64,000 nt of DNA from Nocardioides solisilvae (lineage in GTDB: Bacteria > Actinomycetota > Actinomycetes > Propionibacteriales > Nocardioidaceae), in contig NZ_QHKX01000003.1 in assembly GCF_003194625.1 (NCBI RefSeq), positions 186,001-250,000 of the forward strand, read 5' to 3'. The notes below the pieces were generated by a model. That model did not search any database, was not told where the DNA came from, and saw nothing but the letters and a program-made list of their open reading frames with translations. Below, piece after piece: positions 25,081 through 32,819 of the stretch; position 1 is the stretch's first letter, and every line of letters begins with the position of its first letter. Made by a program: the position numbers and the translations under genes.

Positions 25081-26154
25081 TCAGAAGGCGTAGCGGATCC
25101 GGCACCCCGGCAGCTCCTCGGCCACCATCTCCCGCAGCTGCTGCACCCAGCGCGCCTTCCACGCCGCCCGGTAGCGGACGTTGTCCTGGCCGCTCTGGCT
25201 CCGCTTGGGCTCCTGCAGGTCGGGACGCCACAGCCACTCCTCGGCCTGCGGGTGCCAGCCGAGGTTGACCTCGTGCAGCCCCTCGTGGTGGGTGAGGAAG
25301 ATGATCTCGGCCGCGAGCTGGGCCCTCGCTGCGGGGCCCACCCCGTCGGCCACCTGGCGCAGCAGCTCGCGCCACTCCTCCTGCCACCCCTCGTGCACCA
25401 CCACGGGGCTGAGGTTGAGGTGCACCTCGTAGCCGGCGGCGACGAAGTCGTCGATGGCGGCGATCCGCTCCGCCACAGGCGTGGTGCGCAGGTCCAGCAA
25501 CCTCGCCCGCTCGGCCGGCATGAGCGAGAACCGGACCCTCGTGCCCCCGTGCGGCTCCCAGCCCAGGAGGTCGCGGTTGACGAACTTGGTGGCGAAGCTG
25601 GCCTTCGCGCCGTCGAGGCGGCCGAAGAGGTCGACGAGGTCGCGGACGTTGTCGCTGACCAGCGCGTCGACGCTGCAGTCGCCGTTCTCACCGACGTCGT
25701 AGACCCAGTCGACGGGGTCGCACTGGTTGGGCTGCGGCTTCGGCCCCTGCCGACGCACGTGCCCCTCGAGGTAGCGGGCGATCCGGTCGACGTTGACGAA
25801 GACGGTGATCGGGTTGGCGTAGCCCTTGCGGCGCGGCACGTAGCAGTAGGCGCAGGCCATCGCGCACCCGTTGGAGGTCGAGGGGGCGATGAAGTCGGCC
25901 GAGCGCCCGTTGGGCCGGGCCGACAGGCTCTTCTTCTCCCCCAGCACCAGCACCTGGCGCTTGTTGCGGATCCAGTCCTGCACCCCGCCCGGGTTGCCGT
26001 AGAGCCCGGGAACCTGCTGGTGGGAGGGCACCTCGACCCGCTCGGCGTCGGGGAAGCGCGCGAGCACCTGCGCGCCGCGCGGGTGGTCGGGCACCGACGG
26101 CTCGTGGAAGATCGTGCGGACGTCGAGCATCCGCTCGGCTGGTGTGCGGGGCAT
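25081..26154 (-). CDS. Spore photoproduct lyase family radical SAM protein
   Basis: A 357-residue radical SAM protein. The 4Fe-4S cluster motif is CAMACAYC (CxxxCxxC) in the segment APSTSNGCAMACAYCYVPRR. The sequence resembles the actinobacterial spore-photoproduct-lyase family, whose founding member repairs the UV-induced thymine dimer of spore DNA. The residues responsible for that repair in Bacillus cannot be verified here, and the host is probably non-sporulating, so a general DNA-repair or other radical role is possible. The start ATG at 26154 is 33 bp from the divergent macrodomain gene, and a second ATG lies at 26130. Confidence 0.8.
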   Translation of the reverse strand: MPRTPAERMLDVRTIFHEPSVPDHPRGAQVLARFPDAERVEVPSHQQVPGLYGNPGGVQDWIRNKRQVLVLGEKKSLSARPNGRSADFIAPSTSNGCAMACAYCYVPRRKGYANPITVFVNVDRIARYLEGHVRRQGPKPQPNQCDPVDWVYDVGENGDCSVDALVSDNVRDLVDLFGRLDGAKASFATKFVNRDLLGWEPHGGTRVRFSLMPAERARLLDLRTTPVAERIAAIDDFVAAGYEVHLNLSPVVVHEGWQEEWRELLRQVADGVGPAARAQLAAEIIFLTHHEGLHEVNLGWHPQAEEWLWRPDLQEPKRSQSGQDNVRYRAAWKARWVQQLREMVAEELPGCRIRYAF

Positions 26155-26175
26155 CCCGCCCGAGGCTAGCCCGCC

Positions 26176-26181
26176 TAGCGT
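26176..26181 (+). promoter_or_regulatory. -10 element of the macrodomain gene (leaderless)
   Basis: TAGCGT ends 6 nt before the ATG at 26188, inside the 33-bp gap shared with the divergent radical SAM gene. Confidence 0.45.
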
Positions 26182-26187
26182 GGGGGC

Positions 26188-26688
26188 ATGGAGATCACGG
26201 TCGTCGAGGGTGACATCACCGCGCAGGACGTCGACGCGGTGGTCAACGCCGCCAACCGGGCGATGCGGGGCGGTGGTGGTGTGGACGGGGCGATCCACGC
26301 GGCCGGCGGTCCGGAGGTGCTCGAGGACTGCCGCCGCCGGTTCCCGGACGGGCTGGCCACCGGGGACGCCGGCTGGACAACCGCGGGTCGGATGCCGGCC
26401 CGCTGGGTGATCCACGTGGTGGGCCCGAACCACGCCCGCGGCGAGCGGGACCGCTCGCTGCTCACCTCCTGCTACCGCCGGGCGCTGGAGGTGGCCGACG
26501 AGCTGGGCGCCCGCAGCGTCGCGTTCCCCCTGGTGAGCGCCGGGGTCTACGGCTGGCCGAAGGACGACGCCATCGCCGCCGCCCTGGAGGTCCTGCGGTC
26601 CGCCCGCACGCATGTGGAGGAGGCGCGGATGGTGGCGTTCGGCCGGGGGACGTACGACGCCCTGCTCGCGGCCACGCGCACGAGCTAG
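26188..26688 (+). CDS. Macrodomain protein (O-acetyl-ADP-ribose deacetylase-like)
   Basis: A 166-residue single macrodomain. The ADP-ribose loop VVNAANRAMRGGGGVDGAIH near residue 20-40 and the second binding loop FPLVSAGVYGWP near residue 112 are both intact. Proteins of this MacroD/YmdB type hydrolyse O-acetyl-ADP-ribose or remove ADP-ribose from proteins and nucleic acids. It is divergent from the spore-photolyase-like gene, sharing a very short promoter region, which suggests a joint damage response. Its stop codon shares the CTAG palindrome at 26685-26688 with the stop of the convergent lipoprotein gene. Confidence 0.9.
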   Translation: MEITVVEGDITAQDVDAVVNAANRAMRGGGGVDGAIHAAGGPEVLEDCRRRFPDGLATGDAGWTTAGRMPARWVIHVVGPNHARGERDRSLLTSCYRRALEVADELGARSVAFPLVSAGVYGWPKDDAIAAALEVLRSARTHVEEARMVAFGRGTYDALLAATRTS

Positions 26689-27653
26689 CCCTGCACCCGC
26701 ACGACGAGCCGGCCGCCGCGCACCTCGACGGTGCCGTCGATCCGCACGGGGAAGGCGTCGGCGGCCGGGACCGCCGGCCCGCCCCCGAGCGGGACGTAGG
26801 TGCCCCGCATCGTGGCCCGGAGCCGGCCGCGCGTGGAGAAGTACCAGGCGTCGAGGCCCGCACGGATGTCGACCCGCGGGACGCCGTCGACGGTCCAGGT
26901 CTCCTCGGCGAGCCCGCCGATCCACGCCTTGCGGAGCGGGCACGCGCTCGGCCGGTCCCGACGGAACGTGCCGGTGCAGCGGTCGAGGTGCTCCGCCACC
27001 TCCTTCCGCACGACCGCCCTCGCCTCAGGGGTCAGCCGCCCTCCGAGGTCGCGCTCGCGCCGCCCGAGCAGCTCGCGGGTGTCGATCCGCTCGGGGGGTT
27101 CCCGCTCGACGTACCGCTCGCCACCCACGGCGGCGAGCTCCACCTCACCCGGGGGCAGGTAGAAGGAGGTGCCCTCCGGCGGGAGCGGACCCACCTCGAT
27201 GGTCTGGTCGCCGACCCGCAGCGCGTGCACGCCGCGCCCCTGGAGGGTGACGGTGGGCAGCACCAGGCCCACCGGGTCGCCCGAGGAGGTGAACCCCGGC
27301 TCCAGCCACGGCCTCTCGTCCTCGTCCTGCTCCTCGAGCCGCAGGGCGAACTCCCTGGCGCCGAGGTGCCGGTTCGTCGTCTCGACGTCGACCTCCCGAC
27401 CCGCGAAGACGCCCTGGGCGAGCACCTCGTCGGTGAGGAGCGCGGTCGACGTCGAGAACCGCTCGTCGTCGAGGACCTCCAGCAGGGCGTCGCGGTCCGC
27501 GGCGACCAGGGCCTCCACCAGGACCTCCACCCGCCCCTCGGGACTGTCGGGGTCGGGCGGTCCGAGCAGGCTGCAGCCGGCGAGGACGACGGCGGCGAGC
27601 GCGACGCCCCCCGCCGTCCGGGCGCGGGCGCCGGGTCCGGGACGTCGGGTCAT
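26685..27653 (-). CDS. Putative lipoprotein of unknown function
   Basis: About 322 residues. The N-terminus ARTAGGVALAAVVLAGCSLL has a signal segment with a lipobox (VLAGC), so it should be lipid-anchored outside the membrane. The mature protein is charged, with EPGFTSSGDPVGLVLPTVTL and LPPEGTSFYLPPGEVELAAV as beta-rich stretches. I do not recognise the family. An NTF2-like or TcaA-like domain near the N-terminus is conceivable (EVLVEALVAADRDALLEVLD) but unproven. A longer frame exists to 27692; the ATG at 27653 puts the signal peptide at the start. It is convergent with the macrodomain gene. Confidence 0.7.
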   Translation of the reverse strand: MTRRPGPGARARTAGGVALAAVVLAGCSLLGPPDPDSPEGRVEVLVEALVAADRDALLEVLDDERFSTSTALLTDEVLAQGVFAGREVDVETTNRHLGAREFALRLEEQDEDERPWLEPGFTSSGDPVGLVLPTVTLQGRGVHALRVGDQTIEVGPLPPEGTSFYLPPGEVELAAVGGERYVEREPPERIDTRELLGRRERDLGGRLTPEARAVVRKEVAEHLDRCTGTFRRDRPSACPLRKAWIGGLAEETWTVDGVPRVDIRAGLDAWYFSTRGRLRATMRGTYVPLGGGPAVPAADAFPVRIDGTVEVRGGRLVVRVQG

Positions 27654-27726
27654 GGGCGCGAGCATCCCAGATCCGGGCCCGGGTCGACGCACCGTCCAGC
27701 GGCCCCGACTACGGGCGCGGAGCAGC

Positions 27727-27990
27727 TCAGGCGAGGGACAGGAAGAGCTTCTCCATCTTCTTCACGTCGACGCTGTCCACCCCGTCACCGGCCGTCAGGC
27801 AGTGCTGCAGACCGGTGGCGACGACGGCGAAGCCGGCGCGGTCGAGCGCCTTGGAGACCGCGGCGAGCTGGGTGACGACGTCCTCGCAGTCCCGGCCCTC
27901 CTCGAGCATCCGCAGCACGCCGTCGAGCTGCCCGCGGGCGCGCTTGATGCGGTTGATGACCGGGGTCATCTCGGTCGGGTCGAGCTCCAT
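27727..27990 (-). CDS. CsoR/CstR-family transcriptional repressor
   Basis: An 87-residue all-helical DNA-binding repressor (DUF156). It has RIKRARGQLDGVLRMLEEGR and then DCEDVVTQLAAVSKALDRAG. Cys35 and Cys64 match the two sensing cysteines. The usual copper-ligand His, four residues before the second Cys, is Gly60 here, though His63 lies directly beside Cys64. Losing that His is typical of CstR-type persulfide sensors rather than copper sensors. It is the last gene of a three-gene minus-strand operon (thioredoxin, DUF302, repressor). Its ATG touches the DUF302 stop, so the three are coupled. It probably represses the palindromes at 28842 and 32479. Confidence 0.85.
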   Translation of the reverse strand: MELDPTEMTPVINRIKRARGQLDGVLRMLEEGRDCEDVVTQLAAVSKALDRAGFAVVATGLQHCLTAGDGVDSVDVKKMEKLFLSLA

Positions 27991-28400
27991 CAGTCCTCCG
28001 TCTCGGCGGCGTCGAGTGCCGCGAGCGCCGCGGTGATCCTCTGCTTGGCGTCCGCGGCCACGGCGTGCAGGGCCGCGTTGTCCGCGAGGCCCATCATGGC
28101 GTCGGGGTCGAAGGCCTCGACCGCGGTGGTCGCCTCGTCCACCGCACGGACCACCACGTTGCACGGCAGGACCGCGGCGATGGAGGGCTCGGCGGTGAGC
28201 GCCTCGTAGGCCAGCGGCGGGCGGCAGGCACCCAGGATCACCTGGGGCGCCACGTCGACGTCGAGCTTGGTCTTGAGGGTGGCCCTCAGGTCGATCTCGG
28301 TGAGGATGCCGAACCCCTGGTCCGCCAGGGCGGCGCGCACCGCCTCGACCGCGGCGTCGTAGGGCCGCGACAGCGTCGTGGCGATGGTGTAGCCGGCCAT
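27990..28400 (-). CDS. DUF302 domain protein
   Basis: A 136-residue protein matching DUF302: YTIATTLSRPYDAAVEAVRA at the N-terminus, GFGILTEIDLRATLKTKLDV in the middle, and the ILGACRPPLAYEALTAEP signature with Cys59. Cys80 follows in AVLPCNVVV. The family is small, widely distributed and of unresolved function. It is often found beside rhodanese-like, DUF2892 and thioredoxin genes linked to sulfide or copper handling. It lies between thioredoxin and the CsoR-family gene, with one-base overlap on each side. Confidence 0.85.
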   Translation of the reverse strand: MAGYTIATTLSRPYDAAVEAVRAALADQGFGILTEIDLRATLKTKLDVDVAPQVILGACRPPLAYEALTAEPSIAAVLPCNVVVRAVDEATTAVEAFDPDAMMGLADNAALHAVAADAKQRITAALAALDAAETED

Positions 28401-28789
28401 CAGGCGCTCCGATCCTGCTCGGCGGACTGCCCGGACTGCCCGGACTGCTGGGCCAGGGCCGCCTCGACGTCGAGGTCGCGCACGGCGGCGATGACCTGCT
28501 CCAGGGCTGCGGCGGGGAGGGCGCCGGGCTGGGAGAAGACCAGGTGACCGCCCTTGAACGCCATGAGGGTCGGGATGGAGGAGATCTGCGCCGCTGCGGC
28601 GAGCGCTTGCTCCGCCTCGGTGTCGACCTTGCCGAAGACGATGTCGGGGTGCGCCTCGGAGGCCTTCTCGTAGACCGGGGCGAACATGCGGCACGGGCCG
28701 CACCAGCCCGCCCAGAAGTCGACGAGGACGATGTCGTGGTCGTGGACGGTGCTCTCGAAGTTCGCTGCACCGAGGTCGGTGGTGGCCAT
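28400..28789 (-). CDS. Thioredoxin
   Basis: A 129-residue thioredoxin with the active site WCGPC (Cys30 and Cys33) in VLVDFWAGWCGPCRMFAPVY, and the cis-Pro loop SIPTLMAFKGG at about residue 73. The C-terminal 20 residues (GQSGQSAEQ) form a polar extension. It reduces disulfides or persulfides in the cytoplasm. It is the first gene of the operon behind a CsoR-type operator at 28842, and its stop overlaps the DUF302 start (TGATG). Linkage to a CstR-like sensor suggests a role in reactive-sulfur handling. Confidence 0.92.
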   Translation of the reverse strand: MATTDLGAANFESTVHDHDIVLVDFWAGWCGPCRMFAPVYEKASEAHPDIVFGKVDTEAEQALAAAAQISSIPTLMAFKGGHLVFSQPGALPAAALEQVIAAVRDLDVEAALAQQSGQSGQSAEQDRSA

Positions 28790-28841
28790 GGGCCCTCCCT
28801 GACGTGACGTTCCCGGACGGGGTGTTGCCAGCACAACGAGC

Positions 28842-28857
28842 ATACCCCCCTTGGTAT
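28842..28857. promoter_or_regulatory. CsoR/CstR-type operator upstream of the thioredoxin operon
   Basis: ATACC-CCCCTT-GGTAT is a perfect 5-bp dyad around a short C-rich core, matching the CsoR-family operator style. It lies 53 bp upstream of the thioredoxin start in the operon that encodes such a repressor. A related site is at 32479. Confidence 0.6.
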
Positions 28858-29010
28858 TCCGGAGCGCCTCCGCGCTGGCCGTCCGGGCCGGCGCGGACGC
28901 CAGCCCCGACTGGTGGCTCGTCCTCGCGCTCACCGCCGCGTCCGCGCTGGCCGCCGTCGCCGGGGCCCGCCTGGCCGACCGGGTCGGCACGGGCCGCCTC
29001 CGCGGCCCGG
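28851..29010 (+). pseudogene. Possible remnant of a TauE/SafE exporter C-terminus
   Basis: Starting beside the operator on the plus strand, the frame reads about 50 residues that resemble the last transmembrane helix of TauE/SafE sulfite exporters: DWWLVLALTAASALAAVAGA and then RLADRVGTGRLR. The frame runs on without family-like sequence, and no upstream part of the transporter exists. A TauE/SafE gene is a common partner of CstR-type operons, so I read this as a possible decayed remnant. The similarity is short and could be chance. Confidence 0.3.
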
Positions 29011-29044
29011 AGGTGACCCCCCTCACTTCCGGGCCGCGCCTGCT

Positions 29045-29353
29045 TCAGTCGGTCGGCGGGAAGAGCCGGGCCATCCCGTCGATGGACTCGGGGCCGTAGC
29101 CGACCGCGCCGACCGGGACCGCCCCGTCGGTGGCCTCGAGGATCCGGGCGGTCCAGACCGGACCGAAGCCGCCGCACAGCTCGATGAGCTGCACGCCGTC
29201 GGCCACCATCTGTCGCGCCACGTCGACGCCCTGGTCGGGGGTGGAGACCCCCACGACGACCGTGCGGAAGTCGTCCTGCTCGAGCACGCTGCGGTGCTGC
29301 TGCGGGTCCATGCCGCGCCCGGTGAAGATGAAGCCGAAGTGGTCGAGTGCCAT
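29045..29353 (-). CDS. DUF6506-like small protein
   Basis: A 102-residue soluble protein that looks like DUF6506: FGFIFTGRGMDPQQHRSVLE at the N-terminus, then VVVGVSTPDQGVDVARQMVA, and the Cys-containing core VQLIELCGGFGPVWTARILE. No function is known for this family. It has no adjacent cotranscribed partner: the oxidoreductase behind it starts 1.8 kb away and the thioredoxin operon is separated by the operator region. Confidence 0.65.
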   Translation of the reverse strand: MALDHFGFIFTGRGMDPQQHRSVLEQDDFRTVVVGVSTPDQGVDVARQMVADGVQLIELCGGFGPVWTARILEATDGAVPVGAVGYGPESIDGMARLFPPTD

Positions 29354-29456
29354 GTGTGTCCCCCGTCGTCGCAGGGCCGAGGTGCCCCTGGGGCGCCCCC
29401 GCCCGCCCTCGGGTGAGGACGGACGGGACGCTAGCAGCGGCCGGCGCCGGGGTGGC

Positions 29457-31175
29457 TCAGGCGTGCGTGCGTGGACGCCGGCGCACGGAACGCCGGATCG
29501 CCGAGCCGGGCTTCGAGGCCAGCAGCGGGTCGAAGTCCTCGGTGACCGGGGTGAGACGCGACTCGTCGACGAAGACGGCCCCGTCGCGCACCTCCTGGAA
29601 GAGGTCCCGCCCGAGGATCGCCCCCGCCGTCCCCATCCCGCCGTGCATCGTGGCGTTGATCCCGAAGAGGTACTGCGTGCTGTTCCCGGCCAGGAACAGG
29701 CCGGGGATGTGGGTCTTCACCCGGGGACGGAACGGCCCGAGGTTGCGCAGCAGCGGGGCCACGCCGTAGCAGTTGCCGTCGCTGGTGAGCGTGAACCGCT
29801 CCTGGGTGATCGGCGTCGAGGCCTCGCAGAAGACGAGCCGCTCGCGGATGTCGGGGATCATCAGCTCGGCGGTGTCGAGCACCCGCTGGGTCAGCTCCTC
29901 CTTGAGGGCCAGGTAGCGCTCGTCGCGGCCGTAGCGCGCGCCCTCGGTCGGGTCGGAGTCGACGTGCCAGAAGGCGTACTCCTTCGGTGCCCAGCTGACC
30001 AGCTCGAGCGTGGAGTAGCCGGGCGGGGCGGAGTGGGTGCCCTCCGGGTCCTTCGCGGTGGGGCAGCTGATCCCGACCGGCATCTTGTCCGGGCACCGGC
30101 CCGCCGCCACCTCGCGGTAGTAGCCGTCGACGTCGTTGGTGGGCCAGACCCACGCCAGCGGCGGGGTGTCGCGCTCGCGCAGGTCGACGTCGAGGGCCAC
30201 GTAGACGGCGAACATCGGCAGCGTCATCTCGAGGTTGCGCACGCGACGCCGCAGCCGCCGCGTCAGGTGCTCGTCGTCGACCAGCTCGGACCAGGTCCGC
30301 TTGTAGTCCGCGGCCGAGACCACGACGTCCGACCTGATCTCCTCGCCCCCGGCGATCCGCACGCCGACCGCGCGGCCGTCCTCGACCAGCACCTTCTCGA
30401 CCCGCGTCTTGGTCCGGACGCGCCCGCCGTGGGTCAGCACGACGTCGGTCAGGTGCGCGCCGATCACCTGGCCGCCCCCGCGCGGGTAGTAGGCGCCCGC
30501 CTGCAGGTAGTGGTCGAGGAAGCCGGCGTGGAACGCCGCGGGGGTGCGGTGCGGCGGCCAGGTGTAGTCGCCGTTCTCGGCCAGGATCACGGCCTGCGCG
30601 TCGGCGCTGAGCCCGCAGGCCCTCATCAGGGTCGTGATCGGGCGGATCCCCCAGCGCAGCAGGGCGAGGGGCCGCTTGAAGCGGCGGTCGTTGGTGGCGA
30701 TGCCCCGCATGATCGTGACGCAGCGGCGCAGCCCCTCCTCCTCGTCGGGGAAGGCGGCGACGAGGCGCTCGAGGTAGGTGTCCCAGCCGGTCGGCGTCTG
30801 GAAGGTCGTGCCGGGGACCATGATCTGGCAGTGGCCCTCGGGGCGCTGCCGCAGCCAGTTGATCCGCTCGGTGAGCGACAGGCCCCGGAGCGTGGTCTGC
30901 ATCCGGCCGCCCGGCCCGCACTCGCCCACGTAGTGGGTGCCGACGTCGAACTCGAACTTGTTGCCCGCGCGGCGGAAGACCTGCGTGCTGCCGCCGACGA
31001 CCTGGTTGGCCTCGAGCACGAGCACCCGCTTGCCGTTGGCAGCCAGGTAGGCCGCGCAGGTCAGCCCGCCGGGCCCCGCCCCGATGACCACGACGTCCCA
31101 CACCTCGGGGTCCGGCACGGCGCCGTCGGTCTCGTGCGACTGCGCCGGCGTCCGGCCCGTGCTCGTCTGCGTCAT
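29457..31175 (-). CDS. FAD-dependent phytoene-desaturase-like oxidoreductase
   Basis: A 572-residue flavoprotein of the CrtI/retinol-saturase superfamily. The N-terminal dinucleotide-binding motif is VVVIGAGPGGLTCAAYLAAN (GxGxxG) followed by VLEANQVVGGSTQVFRR. Next comes FEFDVGTHYVGECGPGG, and the C-terminus has the FAD-contacting HIPGLFLAGNSTQYLFGINA. The family desaturates or isomerises polyenes such as carotenoids or retinoids. No carotenoid genes are nearby, so the substrate is open. A TetR regulator lies just upstream in the same direction (79 bp), which may control it. Confidence 0.82.
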   Translation of the reverse strand: MTQTSTGRTPAQSHETDGAVPDPEVWDVVVIGAGPGGLTCAAYLAANGKRVLVLEANQVVGGSTQVFRRAGNKFEFDVGTHYVGECGPGGRMQTTLRGLSLTERINWLRQRPEGHCQIMVPGTTFQTPTGWDTYLERLVAAFPDEEEGLRRCVTIMRGIATNDRRFKRPLALLRWGIRPITTLMRACGLSADAQAVILAENGDYTWPPHRTPAAFHAGFLDHYLQAGAYYPRGGGQVIGAHLTDVVLTHGGRVRTKTRVEKVLVEDGRAVGVRIAGGEEIRSDVVVSAADYKRTWSELVDDEHLTRRLRRRVRNLEMTLPMFAVYVALDVDLRERDTPPLAWVWPTNDVDGYYREVAAGRCPDKMPVGISCPTAKDPEGTHSAPPGYSTLELVSWAPKEYAFWHVDSDPTEGARYGRDERYLALKEELTQRVLDTAELMIPDIRERLVFCEASTPITQERFTLTSDGNCYGVAPLLRNLGPFRPRVKTHIPGLFLAGNSTQYLFGINATMHGGMGTAGAILGRDLFQEVRDGAVFVDESRLTPVTEDFDPLLASKPGSAIRRSVRRRPRTHA

Positions 31176-31253
31176 GCGGCACCGCTCTCGTGAGTGTTCT
31201 GGAGTCGCACTCCAGTTAACCGCCTCGGGTCCGTACGGCGCCAGTCGGCGCGC

Positions 31254-31910
31254 TCAGTCGTCCTGCGACCCCAACAGCCCCTCGAGGAGGACGAGCCCGG
31301 CCTCCACCACGGTCGCCTCCACCCGCTCGGGCGCCAGCGCCAGCCCGTCCCGGCGCAGGGCCAGCGCCGCGACGCCGTTCCAGGCGCCGAAGAGGAACCA
31401 GGAGAGCTGCTCGGGGTCGACGGAGCGGATCGCGCCGGTCTCGACGGCTTCGCGGATGCTCTGCTCGAACTCCGCGCGCAGCTCGCCGAAGCGCGTCGCC
31501 ACCGCCTCCTCCACCGGCGACCGCGCGCCCCGCTCCCCCGTCACCGCGAGGTACCGCAGCACCGCGGGGTGGTCGAGCAGCAGCCGCAGGTAGGCCGCCC
31601 CGACGCCGGCGAACCGCTCCAGCGGCGTCGTCTCGGCGGCGTACGCCGACCGCAGGGCGTCGGTGGCGACCCCCAGGACGCGTTCGGCGACGGCCGCCAT
31701 CAGCCCGTCCTTGGTGCCGAAGTGCACGTAGACCGACGCCGGCGAGATGCCCGCGCGCGCCGCGACGTCCTCCACCCGCACGTCGTCGCCGGAGCGGTCG
31801 GCCAGGAGCCGCTCGGCCGCGTCGAGGACGAGGGCGCGGGTTCGCTCGCGGCGGCGGGCCCCGCGGGCCGCGGCGTCGGTCGCCGCCGCGCCGGCCCGCT
31901 CGTCAGCCAC
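31254..31910 (-). CDS. TetR/AcrR family transcriptional regulator
   Basis: A 218-residue TetR regulator. The N-terminal helix-turn-helix segment is VEDVAARAGISPASVYVHF (residues about 45-64), and the C-terminal ligand-binding part is helical. It starts at a GTG at 31910, with the DUF2185 gene stopping four bases before. It probably represses the downstream FAD oxidoreductase gene, which starts 79 bp from its stop, but no operator palindrome stands out. The ligand is unknown. Confidence 0.88.
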   Translation of the reverse strand: MADERAGAAATDAAARGARRRERTRALVLDAAERLLADRSGDDVRVEDVAARAGISPASVYVHFGTKDGLMAAVAERVLGVATDALRSAYAAETTPLERFAGVGAAYLRLLLDHPAVLRYLAVTGERGARSPVEEAVATRFGELRAEFEQSIREAVETGAIRSVDPEQLSWFLFGAWNGVAALALRRDGLALAPERVEATVVEAGLVLLEGLLGSQDD

Positions 31911-31913
31911 GGC

Positions 31914-32354
31914 TCACCGCGGTCGCCGGCCCGTGGTCGGGTCGTGGAGCTCCTCGCGCGGGACCTCTCGCCCGGTGGGGGTGTCGACGACGTGGATGCC
32001 GGCCTCGTCGACCACCAGCTGCAGGTCGGAGCCGACCGGCAGGTCCCAGATGCCGATGAGCGCGGGCTCGAGCATGCAGACCGCGTTGAAGTCGGCGACG
32101 TGGAGGTTTTCGGGGTCGTCGAGGTACTCCTCGGTGTCCAGGTGGCTGAAGATGCGCCACCCGTTGTCCGCGGGAGCGCTCGACTCCTCACGGACCATCC
32201 ACCGCACCCGTCCGGCCCCGGAGAGGACGTTGCCGGACGCCACGCACGCGCCGGCCCGCGGGATGAACTCGATCGCGTCGAGCCGCTCCTGGCCGCCCGC
32301 CTCCTCCGTGGCCTCGGAGTCCTCCCCGGACGGCCTGCGCCTCAGCCACCCCAT
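31914..32354 (-). CDS. DUF2185 / Imm33-like protein
   Basis: A 146-residue protein whose middle matches DUF2185 (immunity protein Imm33-like): GACVASGNVLSGAGRVRWMV, then NGWRIFSHLDTEEYLDDPEN and IGIWDLPVGSDLQLVVDEAG. In toxin systems such proteins are immunity factors; in many genomes they occur alone. No toxin, secretion signal or polymorphic-toxin gene is nearby. It starts at an ATG at 32354 and nearly abuts the TetR gene behind it (3 bp), so both may be cotranscribed. Confidence 0.72.
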   Translation of the reverse strand: MGWLRRRPSGEDSEATEEAGGQERLDAIEFIPRAGACVASGNVLSGAGRVRWMVREESSAPADNGWRIFSHLDTEEYLDDPENLHVADFNAVCMLEPALIGIWDLPVGSDLQLVVDEAGIHVVDTPTGREVPREELHDPTTGRRPR

Positions 32355-32471
32355 GCCCCGACCCCCTGGACGTCCCGGTGCCGCGAGCGGGTGCGCGCGG
32401 GCAGGAGACAACCTGCACATCCGTGGGGCGGGTCGTCAACCTCGGACCCCGATGCCCTCGGCATCCTCGAC

Positions 32472-32500
32472 TTGATGAATACCCCCGGGGGTGTTCTAGT
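32472..32500 (+). promoter_or_regulatory. Promoter of the Cys-rich protein/DUF2892 locus
   Basis: TTGATG (32472-32477) and TCTAGT (32495-32500) are separated by 17 bp that are filled by the CsoR-type palindrome, so bound repressor would block RNA polymerase. Confidence 0.5.
32479..32494. promoter_or_regulatory. Second CsoR/CstR-type operator, in the promoter spacer
   Basis: ATACCCCCGGGGGTGT is a palindrome with 7 of 8 half-site positions matched. It is similar to the site at 28842 and is positioned between -35 and -10 elements. Confidence 0.6.
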
Positions 32501-32544
32501 TGGGGAGTAGCAGTAGTGCAGTCCCCCACGAAGGAGCCACCCGC

Positions 32545-32745
32545 ATGTGCCGACCGACCACCTGCAAGACCTGCGGCAAGACCACCTGGGCCGGCTGCGG
32601 CCAGCACGTCGGCAACGTCAAGGCCTCGGTGCCGCGCGACCAGTGGTGCGACGGCCAGCACACGCCCACTGAGCAGGCCGCGGCCAAGGCCGCCCGGGCC
32701 GGCTCCGGGAACGGCGGCTTCATGTCGCGGATCTTCGGCCGCTGA
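32545..32745 (+). CDS. Small Cys-rich protein of the CsoR-type regulon
   Basis: A 66-residue protein with six cysteines near the N-terminus (MCRPTTCKTCGKTTWAGCG, then QWCDGQ) and a CxxC pair, so metal or persulfide binding is plausible. I recognise it as a small conserved actinobacterial protein but know no function. The ATG at 32545 follows GAAGGAG, a usable ribosome-binding site. It sits directly behind a CsoR-type operator and promoter, and a DUF2892 gene follows after a hairpin. Both suggest regulation with the thioredoxin operon 4 kb away. Confidence 0.75.
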   Translation: MCRPTTCKTCGKTTWAGCGQHVGNVKASVPRDQWCDGQHTPTEQAAAKAARAGSGNGGFMSRIFGR

Positions 32746-32755
32746 CCCCCTGACC

Positions 32756-32789
32756 GGGTGGGGGGCGCTTCCCCCGGCGCCTCCCACCC
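32756..32789 (+). terminator. Intercistronic hairpin before the DUF2892 gene
   Basis: A 13-bp stem including one G.U pair (GGGTGGG and GGCGC against GCGCC and CCCACCC) closes an 8-nt loop. No T-run follows, so it is either a terminator that lacks one or an RNA stabiliser between the two genes. Confidence 0.5.
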
Positions 32790-32819
32790 TCCCCTCCACC
32801 TGAACGGACCCGACCCCGG

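Noticed and set aside
32545-32745. The Cys-rich protein as a metallothionein
   Set aside because: It has six cysteines, but all in the first 40 residues, and contains Trp and other residues uncommon in metallothioneins. The function is left open.
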